From positions 1 through 20,131 of the forward strand of contig JAUXAJ010000062.1 in NCBI GenBank assembly GCA_030620005.1: DNA of 20,131 nucleotides. Reading direction: 5' to 3'. The DNA comes from Promethearchaeota archaeon (GTDB lineage Archaea > Asgardarchaeota > Lokiarchaeia > Sigynarchaeales > SOKP01). Position numbers and translations under genes: made by a program. Below the pieces are notes generated by a model. It ran no database searches and was not told the DNA's origin. It saw only the letters and a list, made by a program, of their open reading frames with translations. Of the stretch, positions 1 to 7,377 are shown in pieces (positions within the stretch are counted from its first letter, which is position 1; each line of letters starts with the position of its first letter).

Positions 1-11
1 TTTGTTAGTTA

Positions 12-1367
12 TCATTTGATTTGAATAACATCTAGTTCCTTACAAATGAGTGCGCTTTCAAAAATGTGTGAAATGGAAAGTGGAGTTCGTCCATCGTCAC
101 CATTAATTAATTCTTTTATGTAAGTCCCTCCTTGAGTTTCGATTGTAAATTCAAATAATTGAGGGCTAATATAATTGCCATCAATTTTATAGATTAATTT
201 TTCTCTTATTTTATCAGCACGACGGTGAGACACTCTAATTGGCGTTCTTTGACGTATTTTCCGATTTTCTAAACAATTCTTTAAATTTTTTCTTTTTTCC
301 TCAAAGTCCTCCAACCTAAATTCTTTTTTGGATTCCACTAACGCTCGATAAACTTTTCTAGTATTTTCGGTATTTTTTTTAAGCTCTATAACTTCTCTTT
401 TACTACTGTATCTTAAACTGCTAATTTTTACCTTTTTTTTATTACTTTCATTAACTCGCTCTTTAATGGTGATTAAATCTAAGGTTCTAATTTTTGGATT
501 TTTTAGTTCGAGAATAAAAGGTCTCCCATCCCCTAGCATCCGAACATCGATGTCTTCCCTCCCCGCGCCATGAAATTTCGAACCTGTTGATATTGATTCC
601 TTAACGAATTCAGGGCTTATATGTTCTTCCACGCTTGTCAAATATTGCTTTCCGGTGAAATTACAAGTTTCACATCCCTTTCCCCGACATAGACGGCAAT
701 CCCAATGGGTTTGAGGGATCCCTCTTATTAATTTGTTGTATTTCCCGTAGATGAATAAAGATTTTAATCGAATGTTAACTTGAAACGATTCAAATTCCAA
801 CGAAAAATTGAATAAAACATCGGGATTATTGAATTCAGTAGGTACTTTTAAAATATTTGTCAATTGTTTTCCAACAACACGATTGAAATGGCTTTTAAAA
901 GATTCTGCTTCTAAAAGAGTGAATTTAGCTTTGAATTTATCCTCCCGATTAATTATTTGGGGGTTTAAAGTCGTTCCAATTAGCAAGTTTCTAAATTCAA
1001 TATCTTCGAGTAATTCTTTTGCCTTTCTTACATATTTTGGTATTTCAGAAAAAATATTGTTGCATAAAAAACACGAAAGATCGATTTTTTTTTTAGAATA
1101 TTCAAGACCTTCGTTTTCCAAGACTTTTTGAGCTGGTATATAATTTGAGTTCTCAGCCAAAATTCTCAAAATTTTTACAGCTTCTTCCTCGACATTTTTT
1201 TCACAAGACAAATATTTTTGATGGTTTTCCATGGTTAAAGCAAGTAATAACGAACTTCCTCTTTCCATGTTTGTTGTATTTGTCCCTAATAAAGAATACA
1301 TCCTACCAAGACAATTAAGATACAAATAATTATTTTGATAAATCTCAATAATTTTTTCGAAAATCAT
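12..1367 (-). CDS. pus10: Archaeal tRNA pseudouridine synthase Pus10
   Basis: This 451-residue protein should isomerise uridine to pseudouridine in the T-loop of tRNA (positions 54/55), the known role of archaeal Pus10. A cysteine-containing N-terminal region (CLGRMYSLLG near residues 19-28, CFLC at 99-102) is followed by a THUMP-like middle. A zinc knuckle CxxC-x4-CxxC lies at C224, C227, C232 and C235. The catalytic motif GREDIDVRMLGDGRPF begins at residue 269 and carries the active-site aspartate (D272 or D274). The C-terminus has the family's GGTYIKELINGDDGRTPLS block. Length is normal for the family. The ATG is the first one in the frame, and the stop is TGA near the window edge. It reads in the same direction as the MFS gene upstream but is separated from it by a long T tract, so it is probably a separate transcription unit. 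The identification is firm. Confidence 0.95.
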   Translation of the reverse strand: MIFEKIIEIYQNNYLYLNCLGRMYSLLGTNTTNMERGSSLLLALTMENHQKYLSCEKNVEEEAVKILRILAENSNYIPAQKVLENEGLEYSKKKIDLSCFLCNNIFSEIPKYVRKAKELLEDIEFRNLLIGTTLNPQIINREDKFKAKFTLLEAESFKSHFNRVVGKQLTNILKVPTEFNNPDVLFNFSLEFESFQVNIRLKSLFIYGKYNKLIRGIPQTHWDCRLCRGKGCETCNFTGKQYLTSVEEHISPEFVKESISTGSKFHGAGREDIDVRMLGDGRPFILELKNPKIRTLDLITIKERVNESNKKKVKISSLRYSSKREVIELKKNTENTRKVYRALVESKKEFRLEDFEEKRKNLKNCLENRKIRQRTPIRVSHRRADKIREKLIYKIDGNYISPQLFEFTIETQGGTYIKELINGDDGRTPLSISHIFESALICKELDVIQIK

Positions 1368-1479
1368 CTTAACAAGATATGAAAGGACTATTTGTTATTA
1401 TTATTAATTTTACTAAAGAAAGGTTATTATAAAAAATTAAGTACGCGAAATACTGACATAAACATAATACATATAACAG

Positions 1480-1505
1480 AAAAAAAAAAAAAAAAAAAAA
1501 AAAAA
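1480..1505 (-). terminator. 26-base T tract after the MFS gene
   Basis: A run of 26 A on the plus strand reads as 26 T on the coding strand of the MFS transporter and begins 3 bases after its TAA. Archaeal RNA polymerase terminates at U-rich tracts without needing a hairpin, so this is a strong terminator candidate. No stable stem precedes it. The exact length may be unreliable in the assembly because it is a long homopolymer. Confidence 0.6.
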
Positions 1506-1508
1506 TAG

Positions 1509-2873
1509 TTATAATTTTGGTTCCTTTTCTTCCCAGTCGTAATCAAGCTTTACAAATTTCTTCGTATATAACAGAGAAACAATTAGAATTAAAGAACATA
1601 TTGGCCCCCATATCACTAAACCCATTGAAAATGTCAATGATCCAACCGTAATATCAGGAAGTGTCATGATCGTACCTAGCAGCAAAACTCCAACAGCTTG
1701 GAAGATATTAAGAATAATACTAGGATATCCGGTATATATACCTGCTTTTAACATCCCCGTGGTTTTTTCATCGTCTTCTGCAATATCTGCATATATTATA
1801 TACGGGAAGAGAAACCATCCTCCTAAGATTGCTGCTATTCCTAAAATAAAAACCACACCAAATAATAATTTGGGAATCTCCGGAATTAAACCTAATAATG
1901 TAATGGGAAGGAAACAAATTGCTAAGATAAAAATTCTCATCAGAGTTGGTTTTTTGCCGTTTTTTTGTATCATTTTTCTCCAAAGATATAAAGAAGTAAA
2001 GATCCCTAGCAGTAATAATATCGCAACAATTAAATATTCCATTGTTCCTAAGTCTAAAACCACTTCAATATATGTAAGCATTACCGTGACTATTATCGAC
2101 CATCCAAAACCAGAAATACCCACCATGAGTACCATTAAATTATAATTCTTATTTTTAAGGATAATCTTCAAGTTCCCGATTAAATTAGTGTCAATTTCAT
2201 AGTGTGGTTCCGTAGGTAATACAAAACAAATTAAGGAAAATAACACGATTGCGATTGATCCAAACGACACGACGATCAATAAGAATTCCGAAGGAATAGT
2301 ATTTACATCTGTTTGTATCTTGTCAAAAACTCCTGTTAATACTAACATGGTAGTTAAAGCCATTATTCCATTTCCTATATAAGCAAATGTATTTTGTGTT
2401 TGAGAAACCATTGGTCGTTCTTCCACTGGAAATATTTCAGCCATCCATGCTTGGTAAGGAGTTGTCACCGCATAAGATATTCTGAATATGATATCCCATA
2501 CTAATAACCATCCAAATAATGCCGTTTTATTAGCTAAATCTGGTAAAACTAAAGCAGGCAACAATAGAAATATGAAAGAGATTCCAAGCAATGGTGCAAA
2601 CATTATTATATATGGTTTCCTCCTTCCCCATTTTGTATATTTTGCATCGCTAACCCATCCTAATAAAAATTGAGCTGCAGCTATACTTAGATAACCCATT
2701 GATTGTGCAAAACCAACGAGAAATGGTTCTAATCCGTATCCTATGTAATAAAGAGTGAACATGGCAAATCCTTCAATGCCTAAGACAAGAGAACTGCTCA
2801 ATCTGGGAAATGCATAAAGAACCCTTTTACCTCTTGTAGTTTTACTTCTTTTTATTCCTTTAATTTCGCTCAT
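1509..2873 (-). CDS. MFS transporter, GPH (sugar:cation symporter)-like
   Basis: This is a 454-residue polytopic membrane protein with about 12 hydrophobic segments and a short basic cytoplasmic N-terminus (KGIKRSKTTRGKR). The loop between helices 2 and 3 has the major-facilitator signature GWVSDAKYTKWGRRKP (residues 72-87), with the SD and GRRKP elements typical of the glycoside-pentoside-hexuronide symporter branch (MelB and relatives). Its likely role is uptake of a sugar or glycoside with a cation, but the substrate cannot be read from the sequence. A GH57 hydrolase lies about 7 kb away with no operon link. The ATG at 2873 is the first in the frame. A TATA-like element lies about 70 bases upstream and a T tract follows the stop, which fits a single-gene transcript. 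SLC45-type sugar carriers share the same motif. Confidence 0.85.
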   Translation of the reverse strand: MSEIKGIKRSKTTRGKRVLYAFPRLSSSLVLGIEGFAMFTLYYIGYGLEPFLVGFAQSMGYLSIAAAQFLLGWVSDAKYTKWGRRKPYIIMFAPLLGISFIFLLLPALVLPDLANKTALFGWLLVWDIIFRISYAVTTPYQAWMAEIFPVEERPMVSQTQNTFAYIGNGIMALTTMLVLTGVFDKIQTDVNTIPSEFLLIVVSFGSIAIVLFSLICFVLPTEPHYEIDTNLIGNLKIILKNKNYNLMVLMVGISGFGWSIIVTVMLTYIEVVLDLGTMEYLIVAILLLLGIFTSLYLWRKMIQKNGKKPTLMRIFILAICFLPITLLGLIPEIPKLLFGVVFILGIAAILGGWFLFPYIIYADIAEDDEKTTGMLKAGIYTGYPSIILNIFQAVGVLLLGTIMTLPDITVGSLTFSMGLVIWGPICSLILIVSLLYTKKFVKLDYDWEEKEPKL

Positions 2874-2943
2874 TTTTATTCACGATAAAAATTTAGTTTT
2901 ATTATATTTAAAAATGAAATGTTAATTATAATATAGTCTATGA

Positions 2944-2953
2944 TTTATATAAA
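2944..2953 (-). promoter_or_regulatory. TATA-like element upstream of the MFS gene
   Basis: TTTATATAAA on the coding strand lies about 70 bases before the MFS start. With the usual archaeal TATA-to-start spacing of about 25 bases, this would leave a leader of about 45 bases. The DNA is AT-rich, so chance occurrence is likely and the call is tentative. Confidence 0.3.
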
Positions 2954-3035
2954 GATTTTATAAATTTAGAAAAATTTACATATAAACAAATAAATCGAAT
3001 AGCGTCTAAAAATTACAATTAAATTTCAATAGAAC

Positions 3036-3113
3036 ATGAGGAGATTAAGGTGCATAAAAACTAGCTATATTTCAGGAATTATAATAATAGTAATTGTATT
3101 AATGAAATATTAA
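3036..3113 (+). CDS. Possible 25-residue single-span membrane peptide
   Basis: A small plus-strand ORF between two minus-strand genes starts at an ATG and ends at a TAA. The peptide has a basic start (MRRLRCIK) followed by a hydrophobic stretch (ISGIIIIVIVLM) just long enough to enter a membrane. No Shine-Dalgarno sequence is visible and ORFs of this size arise by chance in AT-rich DNA. It is listed only because the basic-then-hydrophobic layout is that of real small membrane peptides. Confidence 0.15.
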   Translation: MRRLRCIKTSYISGIIIIVIVLMKY

Positions 3114-3116
3114 AAT

Positions 3117-3590
3117 TCAATTATCCTCATCATGCCATCCTAAATCCTTTAATACAGCGTCCAATGCTTCTGATTCTTCGTCTAAAATGAATTTCGTGTC
3201 ATATTCAGAAGCAAGACTAGATGCATTAAAATCTGGAACGCCCAATTTATCAAGCGAAGGCAGTTCACCCGGAGGAACTATATCTTCTGCAGGTTCAGGC
3301 GCCTGAGTTAAATTTTCATCTTCAATTTCCATTGGTGTGTAGTCTTCAAGGGGGACAGGAGGAACCTCGTCGTCATATACCTTAAATGGGGCTGTTGGCT
3401 TAGATGCTGCTGCTTTGGGAAGTCCAATAGCTCTACTTTGACTTGGAAGTCCCACGCTTGTAGCTTTGGGGATTGAGACGACATTTTTTACGTTACCTAC
3501 TTCAAGATCTCCAAAATCTTCCGTCCCTTCCCCCCCTTCCATCTCCCAATCATCTAGAGCACTTAATAATTCATCCAATGCGGCTCTATC
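3117..3590 (-). CDS. Acidic disordered tail of the Roadblock protein, separated by an in-frame TAA
   Basis: This segment is in the same reading frame as the Roadblock gene just upstream, separated from it only by the TAA at 3591-3593. If translated alone it would need the TTG at 3578, which has no visible Shine-Dalgarno sequence. It is therefore better read as the C-terminal half of one protein of about 320 residues. The segment is rich in Asp, Glu, Pro, Ala and Ser and looks disordered. A short motif occurs at both ends: ALDELLSALDDWE right after the stop, and ALDAVLKDLGWHDED at the C-terminus. Both fit ALDxhLxxL(D/G)W followed by acidic residues, with h hydrophobic, and look like amphipathic binding helices. 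No enzymatic domain is visible. Partners are unknown; a Roadblock, longin or small-GTPase protein is a guess. Confidence 0.6.
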   Translation of the reverse strand, partial: DRAALDELLSALDDWEMEGGEGTEDFGDLEVGNVKNVVSIPKATSVGLPSQSRAIGLPKAAASKPTAPFKVYDDEVPPVPLEDYTPMEIEDENLTQAPEPAEDIVPPGELPSLDKLGVPDFNASSLASEYDTKFILDEESEALDAVLKDLGWHDEDN

Positions 3591-4079
3591 TTATTCTATT
3601 GATGGTTTTAAGGGGGTTACAACGCTACTTTCTGCCGCTTCTTCTTGCTTTTTTCTTTCAGATTCATCTAAAGAGAGAGCCATCTTAGTTATTTCGTTAC
3701 CAGAAATGAGGACTCTTAATTTTCCGGCCAAGACGCGCATGTATCCAAGATAATATCCAACGCGATAAATGGATTTTAACCCACCAAATACGATGTATTC
3801 GTCATTTATTGTCATGAGAATACAGTACCCGGAGGAATTATGTAAGATAATCTCTTTTAGTGAACCGTGAGCTGTTGCATCTGAAAGTCTGAGTCCTAAA
3901 TCGATTAAGGCGGTACTTGATGCGGAAATCGTATCTGCATCTACCTCTGGAGATGTGGACGAGCACATTTTCATTCCTATCTTTGACAATACTGAGAGAT
4001 TCTCAAGATCAGTTTTGTTTTCTTCTTCTTGTAATACCAACATCATTTTTTCTCGAATATCTTGCTCTATTGCCGACAT
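3591..4079 (-). CDS. Roadblock/LC7-domain protein (N-terminal half)
   Basis: The 162 residues from the ATG to a premature-looking TAA contain one Roadblock/LC7 fold at about residues 25-135. Helix 1 carries NLSVLSKIGMKM, followed by a central strand and helix region and then a second hairpin (IILHNSSGYCILMTINDEYIVFGGL). In eukaryotes and Asgard archaea such proteins dimerise and act as platforms for small GTPases (for example Ragulator, MglB). No catalytic site is expected. After the domain comes a charged linker (ESERKKQEEAAESS), and the frame runs through a TAA directly into the acidic tail. A weak purine stretch (AAGGGAATAG) precedes the ATG. The domain call is good; whether the full-length product is made is open. 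Confidence 0.75.
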   Translation of the reverse strand: MSAIEQDIREKMMLVLQEEENKTDLENLSVLSKIGMKMCSSTSPEVDADTISASSTALIDLGLRLSDATAHGSLKEIILHNSSGYCILMTINDEYIVFGGLKSIYRVGYYLGYMRVLAGKLRVLISGNEITKMALSLDESERKKQEEAAESSVVTPLKPSIE

Positions 4080-4179
4080 TTTTCTTTCTATTCCCTTGTA
4101 GATTTTTTATTGTAGTTCTTATTAATTAATAGATAGTGTTTTTTAATATATTTTATTACCTTCTAGAAAAATACATCGA

Positions 4180-4896
4180 TTAAATGAAATTATTCAAGTT
4201 CACTTGAGTTTTTGGAGGTTTAATCAATTTCTTAAAAGAATATCCCGATAAATCGGTTATTATTTCTTCTATTTCTTTTAGTACATCGTCTTGGGACAAT
4301 TTATTAGTATCGATTATGAAAATCTTTTTCTTGTCTTTTTTTGTTAATAAAATTTGGTTATAATAGGAAATTATTGTCAATAAGTACTTTTTATTTGACT
4401 CGTTCCATTCTTTTCTTACCTTTTCTAACGAACCTCTTTGAATTATCCTTTTTAAAATCGTATCAGGTTCCGCTATTAGATATATCACGTAATCTTCCTT
4501 CCATTTTACAGAGTTGTACATGTCCACGATAAGTTTATAATCTTTTTCTTTTAAATTTAGACTTTTAGAATAAATAAGGACGCATGATGGAGATCTATCG
4601 AGGAAGATTACTCTTCCATTGTATCTAGAATCGTAATTGAGAATATTTTTGTTTCGCTTTATGAACTGTTGGAGAAAATGAATTTCGCTGCGAAAAGCAA
4701 CTTGTTTATCGGATGAACCGAATGGGAACGGAGGTTTTTTAACATATCTTTCGTTAAAAAATTTAAATTTTTTATTGTCTTGAACTTTTTTCTTTAATAG
4801 ATTAAAGATCGTTGTTTTTCCGACTCCATGCGCTCCCGCAATTGATATAACGACATTATCCTTGCTTTTTTTGATCCTATAATTTTTTTTCCCCAA
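4180..4896 (-). CDS. P-loop nucleotide/deoxynucleoside kinase-like protein
   Basis: This 238-residue cytosolic protein resembles the thymidylate kinase and deoxynucleoside kinase group, which phosphorylate nucleotides or nucleosides with ATP. The Walker A motif GAHGVGKT spans residues 21-28. A DRSP motif at about 100-103, after a buried strand (RVIFL), matches the DR(S/Y) element of these kinases. A basic segment (KRIIQRGSLEKVRKEW) could be the lid. The start is TTG at 4896; it is supported by GGAGAG eight bases upstream and no ATG lies between. The substrate cannot be assigned; a repurposed kinase or an AAA-like ATPase is possible. The tail after the last helix (KLIKPPKTQVNLNNFI) is not part of the kinase fold. 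Confidence 0.65.
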   Translation of the reverse strand: MGKKNYRIKKSKDNVVISIAGAHGVGKTTIFNLLKKKVQDNKKFKFFNERYVKKPPFPFGSSDKQVAFRSEIHFLQQFIKRNKNILNYDSRYNGRVIFLDRSPSCVLIYSKSLNLKEKDYKLIVDMYNSVKWKEDYVIYLIAEPDTILKRIIQRGSLEKVRKEWNESNKKYLLTIISYYNQILLTKKDKKKIFIIDTNKLSQDDVLKEIEEIITDLSGYSFKKLIKPPKTQVNLNNFI

Positions 4897-5033
4897 GCTC
4901 GTTACTCTCCGTAAGAATTAGAATTCACAATACGAAAATTTCCATTCTTTATAATAAACATGGAGTTAATTGATTTTTCTATTACAAAAAGAATTATTCA
5001 GAAATTGGGTATTAAGCTCATAACCAAGTAAAT

Positions 5034-5577
5034 TTAAGCAATTTTATTCTTCCAAGCGTTATCTATTTCTGTTTGCTTCTTTTTTGCATCAATTAGCTTG
5101 TGTTGAACAATAAAAGCATTTGGTTTTAGTTCCGCGATTACTTCGTAACATTTAATTGCTTCAGGATATTTACCTTGTTCGTGATAAATAAGCGCTTTCT
5201 CAAAAAGAGAATCCAACTTCAACACATCTATTTTTCTTACCTCGTCAAAAGCATCTATCGCTTCATCAAGCTTCCCAAGTTCTTTTAGTGCTAACCCTTT
5301 ATTATGATAGGCCGCAGTTTTATTGGGATCGATTTCAATGGCCTTTTCATAAATTTTTAAAGCTTCTTCGTGTTTGTGGAGTTTTTCGAGTGTAACGCCT
5401 TTTTGATTCCATATTTCGTAAGAGTTTGGATCCAATTTTAATGCTTCGTCGAAAAGCTTAATCGCTTCAATGTAACTTCCACCTCTATAAAGCTTTATAG
5501 CCTCTTTATATAACTTTTTAATTTGTTTATTATCTTCTCTACTAATTTTGCTTTTTTTTTTTTTTTTTTTCAGACAT
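5034..5577 (-). CDS. TPR-repeat protein with a frameshift in a 19-base homopolymer after the start
   Basis: Four tetratricopeptide repeats fill almost the whole protein. They begin KKLYKEAIKLYRGGSY, SYEIWNQKGVTLEKLHKH, KTAAYHNKGLALKELGKL and KLDSLFEKALIYHEQGKY, each with the usual small and aromatic positions and a DPN-type ending. TPRs form a helical scaffold for protein partners, and no enzyme activity is expected. The only ATG near the first repeat is at 5577 (ATG TCT GAA, then the A tract), but with 19 A residues this start is out of frame and ends at TAG after 11 codons. With 18 or 21 A residues it runs straight into the repeats as MSE, a lysine run, then SKISREDNKQ, giving about 180 residues. 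The in-frame TTG at 5435 would start inside the first repeat and is implausible. The gene is either miscounted in the assembly or genuinely switched by slippage. Confidence 0.75.
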
Positions 5578-6134
5578 GCATCAAACCGCTGTTTTTTTCA
5601 TTTAAAAACATTTAATTAAATTAAAGTTATATTTTCTTTTATCTCTTTTTAATTTTTTTTGCTTTTGGATAATGATTACATTAAGAATTCTTATAAAAAT
5701 ATTAAAAACGAGAAGAAATTAAAAAATTAACCCACTAAGTGCTTGTAAATTGCCAAAAATCATTTATTTAATTAAATGAATGGAATAATTCTAAGAACGA
5801 TGTGATGCTAACAATTAATTTCCATGTGTACCCAACTGAAGCACAATAGAAAATGTTTCACGAAATTTGTACAACTTACAATGGGGTAGACCATAGTTTT
5901 TGAAATCTTGTACAAATCTGGACATTATATAAATTAGTGAAAAATGTACATCTTCCAAACTTTTATAATCCATTAACTTATCTTGTAACGGTGCAAGCTT
6001 GCATTTGATGGGAAATGTATCGTTAAGAACAGGTAAGAAGAAAAAAATATTTTTAAATATATAAATATTTAAAAAAAGGTTGTGATTGGAAAACAAATTA
6101 GATATGGAATAAAGAAATGAATGGAATTAGAACT
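5578..6134. other. Gene-poor stretch between the TPR gene and the CPBP-like gene
   Basis: These 557 AT-rich bases hold no gene I recognise. A minus-strand ORF at 5815-6096 (93 codons, TTG start) ends in a plausible-looking mixed sequence (SRFVQDFKNYGLPHCKLYKF), but it has no Shine-Dalgarno sequence and I cannot assign a family. It may be a decayed fragment or chance. No tRNA-like or long repeated structure was seen. Confidence 0.4.
5815..6096 (-). CDS. Doubtful ORF, 93 residues
   Basis: The ORF starts at TTG and has no ribosome-binding site. The first 25 residues are Phe, Ile, Asn and Leu rich, as expected of translated AT-rich non-coding DNA. The remainder (about residues 26-93) has a more balanced composition with several charged residues, two Cys and a His, which could be the end of a degraded gene. 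I recognise no family. It is included at low confidence so that the stretch is not left unexplained. Confidence 0.15.
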   Translation of the reverse strand: MFSNHNLFLNIYIFKNIFFFLPVLNDTFPIKCKLAPLQDKLMDYKSLEDVHFSLIYIMSRFVQDFKNYGLPHCKLYKFRETFSIVLQLGTHGN

Positions 6135-7244
6135 TTAAATAAGAACGATTAAGAAAATCATGATAACATTATAAAAAACGCTTGCCATGATCGTATTGTA
6201 AATGTTTCCGTTTATTTCGTAAAGAACTCCTAAGAACAGGAAGCTTAAAAAATTTAGTGCCAAAAAGACAATTCCTAATGGAAAGGATAATAACAAATAC
6301 AAAAGTGAATATACCAGTGCTACTATAATAATGACCTTTAATTTACCTTTTCTATCGTCTCCGAATCTTACTTTCAACGTATTATGTAGCACTCCCCTAA
6401 ATAAAATTTCCGTCGAAAACGCAACTAGGCTTAATAAAAAGATCAAACAAGCAATCCAAATAAAATTAGCGTTCCGAATTATTTGATTCTGTTCTACTAC
6501 AATGCTTTGTATGGCGAATAATTCAATACCAGCATTATAAAAAAGATCGATTAATACATTCGAAAAATAATTAACCCCGTATAAACCAAATACCCCGAAT
6601 GCACCTATAAGCACGGCAAGCACTATTTTCTTTGAATCTGAAAAAAAACCTAATTTTTTAAAATCGTGCTTCTTAGCATGAATGTACCATAGCGGGTATA
6701 TTCCAAACAAGATTTCGGGCAAAAAATTTAAAAAAAATGTAAAAATATTAATTTCAGTAGGTTCTCCGGGTTCCACCTGAAAAAATAAAAGCATTATTAT
6801 TAAAAATTGTGCGATAATGTAGGTTAATACGCAAGATTGAAAAATTTTTAGCCCTTCCTTAAAATTCCACGTCTCCTTTCTTAAGACATATTTTTGAGCC
6901 GGTTCAAGTTTCTTGTCCCTAAAAACAAAACCTAATTCTGGTTCTTTTTGAGCTTCTAACTGAGCCTGTGGAATCTTTTCTAATATGGTATTACATATAG
7001 GACATTGCTGTAAAACTGTAGAAGTAATAATAGAGCCACATCCAGAACACTTGCGAGAAATATCTACTTTTCCCTTCCAAGCAAGCGACTGATAAGGTTG
7101 TTTTTTTTGAATTGATTCTTTTTTTGGTTTTGTTTTTACGACTAATTTTCCGCATTTAGGACAATAAACTTGGTTTTCTTCTACTTTTGTGCCGCAATAC
7201 ACGCAAAAATTAATAATTCTATCTTTATCTTTATTATTCGACAT
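6135..7244 (-). CDS. CPBP/CAAX-protease-like membrane protein with two N-terminal zinc ribbons, probably catalytically impaired
   Basis: This protein has 369 residues. Two zinc ribbons lead: C14, C17, C28, C31 and C66, C69, C81, C84. A charged linker follows, then about seven hydrophobic segments from residue 134 to the end. The membrane part has the layout of the CPBP (Abi/CAAX) intramembrane protease family, with motif 1 as STEILFRG (E279, R283). The usual double glutamate is reduced to TE. The FxxxH motif reads YSLLY (residues 312-316), with Tyr for the catalytic His. The final HxxxN motif reads SVFYN (355-359), with Ser for His and only the Asn kept. Family members cleave prenylated or signal-type membrane proteins; this one may instead be a binding or regulatory pseudo-protease. 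It is divergent from the UroD gene, and the ATG is the first in the frame. Confidence 0.75.
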   Translation of the reverse strand: MSNNKDKDRIINFCVYCGTKVEENQVYCPKCGKLVVKTKPKKESIQKKQPYQSLAWKGKVDISRKCSGCGSIITSTVLQQCPICNTILEKIPQAQLEAQKEPELGFVFRDKKLEPAQKYVLRKETWNFKEGLKIFQSCVLTYIIAQFLIIMLLFFQVEPGEPTEINIFTFFLNFLPEILFGIYPLWYIHAKKHDFKKLGFFSDSKKIVLAVLIGAFGVFGLYGVNYFSNVLIDLFYNAGIELFAIQSIVVEQNQIIRNANFIWIACLIFLLSLVAFSTEILFRGVLHNTLKVRFGDDRKGKLKVIIIVALVYSLLYLLLSFPLGIVFLALNFLSFLFLGVLYEINGNIYNTIMASVFYNVIMIFLIVLI

Positions 7245-7324
7245 TATTTAACAAAATTTGAAAATATAAGTATAAAAACGATATTAAATAGAAAGATCTA
7301 ATAATAATTCTATTACTCTAAAAA

Positions 7325-7332
7325 TTATATAA
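7325..7332 (+). promoter_or_regulatory. TATA-like element upstream of the UroD-family gene
   Basis: TTATATAA lies 45 bases before the ATG of the UroD-family gene, in the intergenic region shared with the divergent CPBP-like gene. The spacing allows a leader of about 20 bases. No Shine-Dalgarno sequence is seen before the ATG at 7378. Tentative because the surrounding DNA is AT-rich. Confidence 0.3.
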
Positions 7333-7377
7333 TTTTCGTTTATTAAAATAAAATAAAAAAAAGATTTGTGAATTCAC

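Noticed and set aside
808..1131. 107-residue plus-strand ORF inside Pus10
   Set aside because: Antisense shadow of a clearly conserved gene; composition is not protein-like.
1666..2145. 159-residue plus-strand ORF inside the MFS gene
   Set aside because: Antisense shadow of transmembrane coding sequence.
3591..3593. Pyrrolysine or selenocysteine recoding as an explanation of the internal stops
   Set aside because: Both internal stops are TAA, whereas pyrrolysine uses TAG and selenocysteine uses TGA. No pyl gene or SECIS-like element was seen.
4960..5031. Plus-strand 23-residue ORF (MELIDFSITKRIIQKLGIK...) between the kinase and TPR genes
   Set aside because: No ribosome-binding site or recognisable family; ORFs of this size are expected by chance in AT-rich intergenic DNA.
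5034..5435. Taking the TPR protein to start at TTG 5435
   Set aside because: That start falls inside the first repeat, since the upstream codons encode the missing helices in the same frame.
5552..5570. Poly-A/T tracts as marks of mobile-element insertion
   Set aside because: No target duplications, terminal inverted repeats or transposase genes are visible around any of the tracts.
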